A DNA stretch of 64,000 nt, taken from contig OU342809.1 of the NCBI GenBank assembly GCA_910591455.2, positions 27,669,056 through 27,733,055 on the forward strand, given 5' to 3'. Shown here in pieces: positions 50,826 through 62,260 of this stretch. The notes beneath the pieces were generated by a model that worked only from the letters and a program-made list of their open reading frames with translations, did no database searches and was not told the origin of the DNA. The first letter of the stretch is position 1. Each line of letters opens with the position of its first letter. The position numbers were made by a program, and so were the translations under genes. This stretch comes from Pholis gunnellus (taxonomy: Eukaryota > Chordata > Actinopteri > Perciformes > Pholidae).

Positions 50826-52029
50826 GCGCCTTTTTAAACCTACAAAAGATTTTTATCTGCTCTATGTGTGATTGGTGTTAAAGGACTTATTTTATTCAGC
50901 AAAGTAACACCACTATAACTCTGTATACAATGTATAGATTTGCAGTCATTATTTGACTCCTTCAAGGATTACAACTTCAATACGTGGTGGTTGCATCCTA
51001 TTTTTAACTGAGATAAAGAATGAAAAAAAAGAAAAATGTAGACCGTCTACGTGAGAAGTATTTGCTGATTTTGCCTTTAAATACCACAAGGGAATGTGTA
51101 AGCATGTTTAAGCTTGTATCAACATTTATATCAAATTAGCATTGTTTTTTTCATCGTGACATATCTGTTTTTAGCAGAAATACACAAGAAATCCAACGCT
51201 AACCATGCTAAATCAGCATATTAGTATAATAAGTAGACTTATAACAACTACTATTCTATTCAGCGAAACATTGCAAGTCTTCCTATCAGATTGAAATATA
51301 AAGGAAGAGGGTCTCTTCACTCTCTAGTGGCAGTAGACATCCTCTGTTAGGCAACACGCTACTTCATTTCCATTTCAAAGCTTCCAGTGAAATGCTCTTT
51401 TTCCTATTTTCCTCTTGTGATTATCGTGTCCTTGTTTCAAACTCTTTGACACAACGCTTCTGTTGCCATTTGAAACTTTTGCTGTCTTCATGGTATTTTT
51501 CATTTTTATGCCCCGTGATCTGGAGAGGGAAGAAGAGGAAGTGAGTTGCGAAAGCCTCACCTATACCGGGCAGATTAGAGGCTGCGGTTGGATCATGTCA
51601 CATGACAAAATGCAGAACCTTTCCAGCAGAATATGCAGTGACTCTGATAGGAAGGATCAGTGAGGGGTGACGGGAATCTGAGAAAAGCTTAAACGAAGTG
51701 ACAACATCAAAACAGCTTTTATATTTTCATGTTAAACCTTGATGTGATAAAAGGAAAACTGGCCTGAAAGTTAACCCTCCATTAAATCATATCCTGTCAT
51801 ATGATGTGATGTCATCTCACATCATATCTACATATCAAAAGGTTTTGACTTTGTGCAGGATTTATTATTATATTAATTAATAACAATCTGCAGTAGATTT
51901 TTATCTATGTATTCATTTGTTACATTTTGTTTTACAAAGTTAGGAAAGCAATATTCAAAGTCACTACAATTAACTTATATCTTGAATTGACTTTGGTGGT
52001 CCCTGTGGACAGAAGTGGTATCGTTTCCG
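50826..52029. other. intronic stretch, nothing recognised
   Basis: No supported feature; short catatgatgtgatgtcat-type runs near 51790-51830. Confidence 0.35.
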
Positions 52030-52165
52030 AGCTCCAGACTTCTATACAATCAGACTTCTTTTTGCTACTGGAGGAGTCACCCCCTGCTGGTCAGTAGAGA
52101 GAAGGCACATTCTAAGACATTTCTGTATTGTCTTCCCTCGGCAGAACCGGAGGTTGGCCCCCTGC
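52030..52165 (+). repeat. X-family interspersed repeat, copy G, right end only
   Basis: gacttctatacaatcagact, ccctgctggtcagtagagag and cttccctcggcagaaccgga match the right end of the family. Confidence 0.7.
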
Positions 52166-52892
52166 ATATACCCAATAGCTCAAGACCTTGTTCAGCTTTC
52201 ATTCTTTAACCTTGATAGTAACTCGCTCCAATCGGTGGGTGAGTGTTTGTGTGAATGGTGGGCAAAATGATCACCATATACCATATCCAATCACATGATG
52301 TCATGTAATTTCATGCTATGTCATACCACGTGACAGCGTATAATGTCATGTTATGCCACATCCTGCCATATGCCATGTCTAAGTATCCCGTACCTCAGTC
52401 TGTTTTTTGTCCTTCCGATATTTCTCCAATGACAAATTATGTGAAGTGATTACAAGCTCTGGACTGCAGCTTATCTCTTTCTCCACCTCCTTGGAGTTCA
52501 AGCAAATAAAAAAACAATTTGTCGACAGCAGAGGTGATGACAACTGCCATCCGCTGAATAATGATGCTGCAATAAACAGATGGTACTCTCTCACTTCATA
52601 CAGGCTGACACGCCTGGTGTTAGACCCTCTCTAATCGGTACAACGGCAGCGGCGGATGTATGTGTGCAAAAAATATGTGTTAAACCATCTGCTGTGTAAT
52701 TTATTAATAAATGAAGTTAGCCAAGTACATTATATAGTGGACGTGGACTTAATAAGTTGTGTCCAGATATAATATAACACTCAGCAGTTAGCTGAGCTCA
52801 GCTAATCTACTGTAGCATAGTCAACTCAATTGTCCGTTTTGGGCAACAGCTAGTTCTGATTATTTTGATAATAGTTCTGTTGGTCTGTGGTT
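52166..52892. other. intronic stretch, nothing recognised
   Basis: Repeated atgtcatgt-like words near 52295-52375 but no defined element. Confidence 0.35.
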
Positions 52893-55206
52893 TCATCTAT
52901 CTATCTATCATGGATGGATGGATATTGGGGTGGATGAATATAGGGATGGATGGATGATATAGAGATGATAGATGAGTGACTGGATAAGTGGATGGATATA
53001 GACATGGATGGATGATATAGAGATAGATGGATCACTGGCTGGATATAGAGATGGATGGATGGATATAGAGATGGATGGATGGATATAGAGATGATAGATG
53101 AGTGACTGGATAAGTGGATGGATATAGACATGGATGGATGGATATTGGGGTGGATGAATATAGACATGGATGGATGATATAGAGATGATAGATGAGTGAC
53201 TGGATAAGTGGATGGATATAGACATGGATGGATGATATAGAGATAGATGGATCACTGGCTGGATATAGAGATGGATGGATGGATGACTGGCTGGATATAG
53301 AGATGGATGGATGGATATAGAGATGGATGGATGGATGACTGGCTGGATATAGAGATGGATGGATCACTGGCTGGATATAGAGATGGATGGATCACTGGCT
53401 GGATATAGAGATGGATGGATGGATATAGAGATGGCTGGATGGATATAGAGATGGATGGATGGATGACTGGCTGGATATAGAGATGGATGGATGGATAGAG
53501 ATGGATGGATCACTGGTTGGATATAGAGATGGATGGATGGATATAGAGATGGATGGATGGATATAGAGATGGATGGATGACTGGCTGGATATAGAGATGG
53601 ATGACTGGCTGGATATAGAGATGGATGGATGGATATAGAGATGGATGGATGGATGAATGGATCACTGGCTGGATATAGAGATGGATGGATGGATAGAGAT
53701 GGATGAATGGATCACTGGCTGGATATGGAGATGGATATAGGGATGGATGGATGGATATAGGGGTGGATGATAGATGGATGGATGGATATAGGGATGGATG
53801 GATGGATGGATGGATGGATATAGGGGTGGATGATAGATGGATGGATGGATGAATGGATCACTGGCTGGATATAGAGATGGATATAGGGATGGATGGATGG
53901 ATATAGGGGTGGATGATAGATGGATGGATGGATATAGAGATGGATGGATGTAGAGATGGATGGATATAGAGATGGATGGATGGATAGAGATGGATGGATG
54001 GATGAATGGATCACTGGCTGGATATAGAGATGGATATAGGGATGGATGGATGGATATAGGGGTGGATGATAGATGGATGGATGGATATAGGGGTGGATGG
54101 ATGGATATAGAGATGGATGGATGGATGACTGGCTGGATATAGAGATGGATGGATGGATATAGAGATGGATGGATGACTGGCTGGATATAGAGATGGATGG
54201 ATGGATATAGAGATGGATGGATGGATGAATGGATCACTGGCTGGATATAGAGATGGATGGATGGATGAATGGATCACTGGCTGGATATAGGGATGGATAT
54301 AGGGATGGATGGATGGATATAGGGGTGGATGATAGATGGATGGATGGATATAGGGATGGATGGATGGATGGATGGATGGATATAGGGGTGGATGATAGAT
54401 GGATGGATGGATGAATGGATCACTGGCTGGATATAGAGATGGATATAGGGATGGATGGATGGATATAGGGGTGGATGATAGATGGATGGATATAGAGATG
54501 GATGGATGTAGAGATGGATGGATGGATGGATATAGAGATGGATGGATAGAGATGGATGGATGGATGAATGGATCACTGGCTGGATATAGAGATGGATATA
54601 GGGATGGATGGATGGATATAGGGGTGGATGATAGATGGATGGATGGATATAGGGATGGATGGATATAGAGATGGATGGATGGATGACTGGCTGGATATAG
54701 AGATGGATGGATGGATATAGAGATGGATGGATGAATGGATCACTGGCTGGATATAGAGATGGATGGATGGATGAATGGATCACTGGCTGGATATAGGGAT
54801 GGATGGATGGATATAGGGGTGGATGATAGATGGATGGATGGATATAGAGATGGATGGATGGATATAGAGATGGATGGATGGATGAATGGATCACTGGCTG
54901 GATATGGAGATGGATATAGGGATGGATGGATGGATATAGGGGTGGATGATAGATAGATGGATGGATGGATATAGAGATGGATGGATGGATGGATATAGAG
55001 ATGGATGGATGGATAGAGATGGATGGATGAATGGATCACTGGCTGGATATAGAGATGGATATAGGGATGGATGGATGGATATAGGGGTGGATGATAGATG
55101 GATGGATGGATATAGGGGTGGATGGATGGATATAGCGATGGATATAGGGATGTATGGATGGCTTGATGGTGATGGATCAATATAGATCTCTCTCTCTCTC
55201 TATCTG
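52893..55206. repeat. GGAT-based satellite, 2.3 kb, with higher-order units
   Basis: Built from GGAT tetramers mixed with ggatatagagat, ggatataggggt, gaatggatcactggct and gatgactggct words. Flanked by ATCT/CTAT units at the left and a TC tract at 55187-55202. A block of about 190 bases beginning at 53757 recurs almost unchanged at 54319 (offset 562), evidence of unequal exchange or slippage on a long scale. Long open frames on both strands (up to about 200 residues of IHPSI or DGWMD type) are produced by the repeat and are not genes. Confidence 0.95.
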
Positions 55207-56324
55207 GGATAGTTACAGTATTTGCTAATAATATGGCATTTCAAACTATGAGCCTGTTCAGGCTGCTGGGGGTATTTCCAGCGCTGAGTGGGCAGTATGG
55301 GAGACACACACACACAGACACACATACACTAGAGGTAACCTCCTGGGAATGTTTGTACTTCTGGATCCGTATGAGCTATTTCTGGTTTTACGAATCACGT
55401 TTTCAAACCAAGTGTTTAACAGCTTTTATAGACATGAGGACATGAGGAATTCATTTTTAAAGTATAGTATAGATTTAAATGACAGCATATTATATCGAGC
55501 AATCACATGATTTCCATCCCTCTCCTCCCTCTCTTTCCCGCTTCCGTGTCTCAGTCCGCATTTTAATCCTGCTGCCAAACTCAATTTAGTCAAACCTTTT
55601 TAAATGTCATGAAAAATAAAACTTTCCTTCAGAAGTGATTGAAGCAAATAAGTGAAAGGAACTTCCCGCACAAATGTGGAAGTTGGAGTCTTTTAAGTAC
55701 AGATAAGTTCCTGAGCCACTCTCTGTGGACTTATAGACTTGTAGTTTTGAGGACAGTGTTAATCTTCATGAGCAGCCGGAATGGTTGTCTCACAGGTTTG
55801 ACTCTGGATAGGAATTAAAAAAAATAAAAAAATTAAAACACCTCACCACCATCTCACCACCTGTTTTATTTGTATTTTTAAATGAGCAAGAAAGAATGAA
55901 AAAATGAATGATGAAAGAAATTTAGAAATAATTAGGCTATATTGTAATAGAATGCATTTAAACAATGTTTAGTATTTATATAATCATACAACACCTATTA
56001 CATTAAGTCAAATAACCTTTTCTCATCCAATCACATACAAAGTCAATTATTTGAAATAAGGCTGTGTTGCTGGGAATTTTTCAATCAACATGTAATAGAA
56101 ATAAAATAAAAAATGTTTGGAGAGTTAGGGATATTTGTAAAATGTCCAGTCTTGATGACTTAAGGAGAGTTCAGGATGCTGAATTGTCAGGCAGATTTTA
56201 TAAGGGGTACCAAAGTTGGCTATTTTTTTCTTTTGTCTTTGAGAATATTTAGATTGTGAAGGATTTGAGAGTGAGGCTAAATGTACATAGGCTAAATGAG
56301 TACCTTCAACCTCCAATCTGTCTA
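55207..56324. other. intronic stretch, nothing recognised
   Basis: No supported feature beyond a short CA tract near 55300-55325. Confidence 0.35.
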
Positions 56325-56510
56325 ATAGCCATCAGGGGGCAACTCCTCCGGTTGCAAAAAGAAGTCTGGTTGTATAGAAGTTTTTGAAATGACTCTACTT
56401 CTCTCTTGATTTATTACCTCAGTAAACATTGTAAACATGAGTTTATGGTCTCAATCTCTAGTTTCAAGTCTTCTTCAATACAGCATGATGTTTATTGAGT
56501 AAATTGAAGC
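56325..56510 (-). repeat. X-family interspersed repeat, copy H (inverted)
   Basis: Reverse complement of the family: tctagtttcaagtcttcttc, aatacagcatgatg and cctccggttgcaaaaagaag are readable. Confidence 0.7.
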
Positions 56511-56605
56511 TATGGAGATATCATTAATAAATATGGAGACACCCTGGTTCCAGGTGAAGTGCTTTAACCAACTGCTAACGCAGCTTCTGTGGCATAAAAA
56601 AAAAC

Positions 56606-57152
56606 TAGTGCTGGGCAACTTAACGCGTTATTATCGCGTTAACGTATTAATTAATTAACGCCGACAATTATTTTGTTGCGCTTTAACGCAGTTTAAAAAA
56701 AATTATAATGTGCACCAGCTGTTGCTCTCACTGGAGACTACAGGACATCTCTGGGTAACCATCATCACCTCAGAGTTGCAGCATTATATTGATGAACAGT
56801 AGAGCTGCATTCACATGCTCTGACTGTCATCAAGACACAAGACAGACATTTTGATGAAACGTGCTGAAACATTTTATTCATGTTGCACAGCAGTGGAACG
56901 TTTCACATAAAGTCACACACTGAGCACAGATAGTGAAGAGATAGAACTGCTACTGTGTAAAGGGAATACTGCTGTTAAAAAGAACCTTATTTGTTTAAAG
57001 TCTTTGCAAACCAAATGTTATTGCACTTTTGTTCATATAGCAGTACTTTTAAAATAAAAGTGCGCGATACACTACTTTTGAATTAATTATTGAACTTTGC
57101 CATAACAATGAGATTAATCGCAATTAAAAATGTTAATCGTTGCCCAGCACTA
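56606..57152. mobile_element. hAT-type MITE, 547 bp, with 8-bp target duplication
   Basis: Perfect 14-bp terminal inverted repeats tagtgctgggcaac (56606) and gttgcccagcacta (ending 57152). Flanking 8-bp duplications aaaaaaac at 56598-56605 and 57153-57160. The interior begins with gcgttattatcgcgttaacg. Non-autonomous, hAT pattern. The duplication is low-complexity, so slightly weaker evidence than for the element at 25678. Confidence 0.87.
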
Positions 57153-58352
57153 AAAAAAACCATATCATAACTCACTATTAATTAGTTGAGGCAAAACATA
57201 CCAAAATAGTCACCCCTCCGACACAGAAGTTAATATGATCCCCACATCCAACATCAATGAAATGAATCAAAATGGTACTTCAGTCTGATCATCAGGTGAC
57301 CAGTTAATGGCGATACATTTTGCATGGTTACTTACTGGATTTAATATTTTCAAGTGTTGTGCAATGAGACTGCGCCACAACCATTCATATTTATACAACA
57401 AATTATTTTCGAATAACATAATTCATACATTAACTTTCTTTATTGACAAAATGCCACGGTCAAACATTTATTTCAAACATAATGAGACACAGTGAGAGTC
57501 ACACAGACAGACACAGAGAGTACGTGAAGATTTATTTTAGTCTTTTGAAAGCATGGCAGCTCCTCAGAGAAGAAGGGGCTGTCCTCTATGGAACAGATAT
57601 GGATACAAATACTAACAAAGATGCAGTTCTCACAGTAGTATGCACACATATACACACACAGCACAAGCATGCATTTACACAAATACTGCTGCTAACCCTG
57701 ATAGTTCAGTGTATGTTAGACTTGGGGACTGAGGACATATGTGCAAAAGGAAGAGATTTTGGCTGGTCTTCACTTTCGGCTGGACCTTCAGTGCTGCTTG
57801 AGGGTTTAGACTTGTTGTTAGGGTTCCAGTCAGAATCAGGTTCTGTTGAAGGCAAGGGTTGGAATTGTGATAGTTAGGTTTAGAGCTAGGGGCTGGGGAA
57901 TGCAATATCATCGAGGATGACACAATGCAAATAGACATGTACAATCATATATTTGTGTTCATTGCCCAGAACCTCTCAGAAATGGACATTCATGGTCAAT
58001 GTCCATGAATGCATCCATATTAGGGCGTTAACTGTGTTAGTGCCAAACCATCTCTGAATGGAGTTCTTGGTCCCCTACATTTGATTTGCGTCACAAGCGT
58101 CCTTATTCACGCTGCTTTAAAGCAGTTTTATTTGCCCATTGACCTTATTAATTGCCTGATCTAGAGTGCTTCTGCATTGCGTCATTTTTTAAGAACAGAA
58201 AATGGCAGAGCAGAACCTGACTGGGAGCCACAGGCCCAATCATCACAGATTTCACAGTTGAATTAATAAGTTAATGTAAATTACATTTTTTGTCTTACAT
58301 AATTTAATGTTAAAAGCCTTCTCTTCGTTTGCTGGCCGTAATGCATATAATC
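57153..58352. other. intronic stretch with one short hairpin
   Basis: A perfect 9-bp inverted repeat with a 7-base loop lies at 57987-58011 (cattcatgg and ccatgaatg). No gene or repeat family recognised otherwise. Confidence 0.4.
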
Positions 58353-59015
58353 CCGAATCAGAATCAGCTTTATTGGCCTTGTATGCGTACGCATTGAATT
58401 TGACTCTGGTTTTCCATTTGCTCTCAACGTGCATACACAAATAAACAAGGAAAATATAAAAACAAGGACAACAAAGTAGAACAGTGAAACTAAGCAGAAA
58501 CATTTAACTACTATGTACAATATAAATATATATCAAAGAATATATATGAACATAAGAACAACAATAATGGACAATGGATTTGGGATATTAGTGCAGAATG
58601 GTGGTAATAGTGCAAATAGTGCAAATGGAGGTGCAGTATTTCTGATTAATTGTTCATGAGAGTGACGGCCAGTGGAAAGAAGCTGTTCCTGTGTCTGGTG
58701 GTTTTGGCGTACAGTGCTCTGTAGCGCCTACCAGAGGGGAAGAGTTGGAACAGCTTGTGTCCGGGGTGTGATGGGTCTGCAGTGATCATACCTGCCCGTT
58801 TCCTGACTCTGGAGGTGTACAAGTCCAGGATGGAGGGCAGGCTGGCACCAATGATTTTTTCTGCAGACCTGACAGTCCGTTGTAGTCTGTTGCTGTCCCG
58901 TTTAGTGGCCGATCCAAACCACACAGTGATAGAGGAGCAGAGAACAGACTGGATGATGGTGGAGTAAAACAGAATCAGCAGCTCCTGAGGCAGGTTGTAC
59001 TTCCTGAGCTGGCGT
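58353..59015 (-). pseudogene. 5'-truncated LINE fragment of the same group as 8941-12162
   Basis: Minus-strand reading frame covers the C-terminal reverse transcriptase region: LRKYNLPQELLILFYSTIIQ, SVLCSSITVWFGSATK, RSAEKIIGASLPSILDLYTS, ADPSHPGHKLFQL, PSGRRYRALYAKTTRHRNSF. These are aligned with the matching part of the element at 8941 (e.g. SILCSSITVWYAAATAK, ADPSHPGHKLFMPLPSGRR), so they belong to related families. The 3' end is ggccaataaagctgattctg on the minus strand. The fragment is open but lacks catalytic motifs A-C. Confidence 0.88.
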
Positions 59016-59439
59016 CCATACGTCTTGCCAAGGAAAATGGTTAAACACCTCAGAGTTTTCTGTTTTTGCCTTGTTGCTAATTGAAACAGCAAGGCACCCA
59101 TCTTGGACCCGATTGACCGTATAAGCCGTGGATCTGAACTCAGTCAGGTCTCAGGTCCTTGGTTTCAGGTGGACTAGTAAAGAACTCTAGTGCGAAGATG
59201 AGGTGGAAAGGCCGGAATCTCCGAGTGCATATCTTGGACCGGTGGAGAATGACGAGACCTAGAGAGTTTTCCAGAAATGTGTGGGCAAGAGAGGAAGTGA
59301 GAATGTCTGAGACTGATGGCGGGGACAGTGAGACAAGACATGTCCTCATGACAGCGATCGTCTACCCAACTCATGTCTATGTTTACCCAATGACAACTTT
59401 GGGATTGTTTGGGGTTACATATAATCCATTTGGAGTTTA
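59016..59439. other. intronic stretch, nothing firm
   Basis: Sequence between two repeats; the open frame upstream of the LINE part is not LINE-like. Confidence 0.3.
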
Positions 59440-59845
59440 TTATATTCAATTTAATTCAATTCAATTTATCTTTGTACACCCCAAAATCATAAATTCTCCT
59501 CAGACGGCTTTACAATCTGTACACATACAACATCCTCTGTCCCAGGACCCTCACATCAGAACAGGAACAACTCCCCAAATAACGGGGAGAAAAGAGGAAG
59601 AAACCTGAAGGAGAGCAACAGAGAAGGATCCTCTATCAGGATGGACAGAAGTACGATAGATGACATGTGTACAGAATGAACAACATTACAGAGTGACAAC
59701 ACATTCAATGCATATGACAGAACCACGGCAGGAGGCAAGACCAGGGTCCAGGTACAACCAGGATACAAGGAAACCTGCGAGGCGAGAAAGCACAAAGACT
59801 CCCGTGAAGAAGCAAAGTCAGTAATGTGCATTAATTATATCATTA
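59440..59845 (+). repeat. teleost interspersed repeat (aattcaattca..., aggaagaaacctgaag...)
   Basis: Tandem aattcaattcaa words, then ccccaaaatcataaattctc, tcagacggctttacaatctg, catcctctgtcccaggaccc, ggaagaaacctgaaggagag and gagaaggatcctctatcagg. From memory this is a frequent percomorph repeat, probably a LINE 3' part, but its class is not certain. Confidence 0.6.
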
Positions 59846-61375
59846 TCCATTATAGACAGTTGCGCTGGTTTGTAGAGCACCTCCTGTTATTTAGAACTTT
59901 TCCTCACCTTTCAATTCATAACTGTTTTTAAAGTCTCTGAACTCTGCTTGGTTCTGAACCAAAAACTCATGTCAACTCTCATTGTCACCATTACAATATA
60001 TTGTAGATTCAACAGCTTAACATGTTTCACCCTAATGAGACCATGGGATCAAATACTCATTCTAAAGTCAAGGTGACTAAGAGTGGCCCTGGCTTAATAG
60101 TGCACATATGTGGCTTGGCACACAATACTGGGAAAATCTCCAATGAATGATCGTCAGAGCTCAGATTAAATGATAAAGCATTACGGTACAGCTGGAGGCA
60201 ATAGGGCGTGGGACAAGTGTCTGAAGATAGAAATGAGAATTTGAAAGGTGTGATGCTAAATCTTACCTTAAATAATTGAAAGCTCTTTGAGGCAATAAAT
60301 GCAATCATAAAAGGGGAATACCTGAATGACAGAAACAAGTTATTAATCGGTGGGTAAAAGCCTGTGAGACCCTGGACGTTTTTAATGGCATATTTGGAGC
60401 TGAGACATTTTCTACTTAATTGTTAATAGAAAGATCAATTATAAACGCAAACACACCCAGATCCTGAAGGCCCTTGTCAAGAAAGACAAAAAACACAAAG
60501 AGACAGAATGCCCATTTATATATAAACATTTTTTATGGATTATATCCCCAATACAATGCAACATAGCCATACAATGCTGTGAACTGGAATTATAATCAAG
60601 AAAGTAGTAGTTTACTTAAAAGGTAATTACAAAAGTGGAGCAGAGAATAGCTCGCCCTGGCCAACTCTTATTTCCATAATAAAAACTAAATGGGAAATAG
60701 TTGGAAATGGATCCAATTAGGAGATTCGCATGAACCATAAATCAGAAGTAAAACATCCCTGACTCAAACATTTTGACAGTCGCTATGCAGATCTGCAAAC
60801 ATGATTAGGGAGAAAGAACAAATTGCTTCCAAGATCTACAGATCGTTGAATGGCTCCCAGGTGGGTAGATGGAGTGCCCTTCAAGGTAATCTGGGGAGAA
60901 ACCTTGGGGTGGAATGGGTTGTTTTGAATGAATGAATAGAATGGGCTTGTTTGATGCGTGTTGGCATTGTCGGCAAGACTTTCTATCATATGGTCTGGGC
61001 ATGTCCTGTACTTAAAGCGCTGTGAGATGAAGTGACCCTTTCTCTTAAGGTCTTCCTGAACCGCAAATGATCCTTTACTCTGCCTCTTTAATCCAAAATG
61101 AATACTTGTATGACATCCAAATTCACTGCAGTGCATTGGAAGTGTGCAGATTCACGGTGATCAGTATCAACGTCACAAACCTTGTCGAGCTTTATAGTTA
61201 GGAAGAATCTGAGTGGTCCAAGGTGGTTGAACTGATCTAGGCAAATTGCACTCTTGCCTAGATTTGACAAGCAACTGTGTCTTGACTTGACCTCAAACAA
61301 CGGTTGGGTTATCTTAGGAAAAGTTATTTTGTTATTTTTGTATGTGTTTTCCAAAGAATGTACAGCAACATGAGC
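59846..61375. other. intronic stretch, nothing recognised
   Basis: No supported feature. Confidence 0.35.
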
Positions 61376-62260
61376 GGTCAGGTCATGCGGTGTTTAGGCA
61401 AAACTACTTGATTAGGTTGAGGTAAAGATTGTGCCTTTTGATTAAACTAACTGTTCGAAACACCTTAACTTTAAGCCAAAAAAAACCTACTACTTTATTA
61501 GGTTTAGGAAAATATAGTGGTTTTGTGCTGAAATAACAACGCATATGGCTTGTCTTAACTGCATAACTTACGTGGCAACTAAGGCTACATCCATCCTAAA
61601 ACATTTATAATTCAAAACAAAAATGTTCTCCATCCACATGTGCGTTTCAACAGCATTTTCGAAATGATTTCTGTCTAGACTAGAAAACCTGAAAACGAAT
61701 ATCACATGACTATTCACGTACACTGGGCATGTGGGTGCCGGTGTAAACAGGAAGTAGACTGGTTGCTTAATTAAAAAAAATATACGATAGAGTAATATAG
61801 TAGTCTTTAATAACGAAAGGTTGTGTTTGATACTTAAGATCTTCGTCTAAAATCTTCCTCTATAAACTCAACCAGACAAATTTCGTAAAATGTTTTACAG
61901 ATTATATTTTTCAGACTTGGTTACAAAGCTGCAGGTCTTGCTCTATCTCTGTCTCACACACACATCAAATTTACTTTGAAATGAACACTTACACACAGAA
62001 GTGCTCAGTGTAAACATAGCAAAAGATATGTTTTAAAATGGAAACGAAGTAGTGTGGACATGGCCTAAGTCAATGTTAACTTATAGTTCCATGTGGGACA
62101 TGAACACCGATCTCCTGGGTAAAAGTCCTGTTTCTTTTTTTCCCCCACTCAGCCAATCCAACCTCCTGCCTAGGCGGACTTGGTCGCTCTTCATACCACG
62201 TCACCCTCGTCATCCATGATTATGTGGGTTACATACGAACTGTAGTGCATTTATTTTAAT
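61376..62260 (+). repeat. W-family repeat interrupted by a MITE
   Basis: Left part 61376-61575 (ggtttaggaaaatatagtgg) and right part about 62070-62260 (acaccgatctcctgggtaaa) match the continuous copy near 2950-3260. Between them lies an inserted element. Confidence 0.5.
61576..62070. mobile_element. probable hAT-like MITE inside a W repeat
   Basis: Ends aaggctacatccatcctaaa and reverse complement of tagtgtggacatggcctaa pair imperfectly. From memory, termini of aggcc..gtccacac type occur in hAT-like teleost MITEs. Target duplication could not be read with confidence. Confidence 0.5.

Noticed and set aside
52893..55206. Long open frames on both strands, up to about 200 residues
   Set aside because: They are entirely GGAT-type repeat translated in different frames, with no start context, splice sites or protein-like composition.
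57443..57877. 144-residue open frame
   Set aside because: No domain, no splice support, and residue composition like random intronic sequence.
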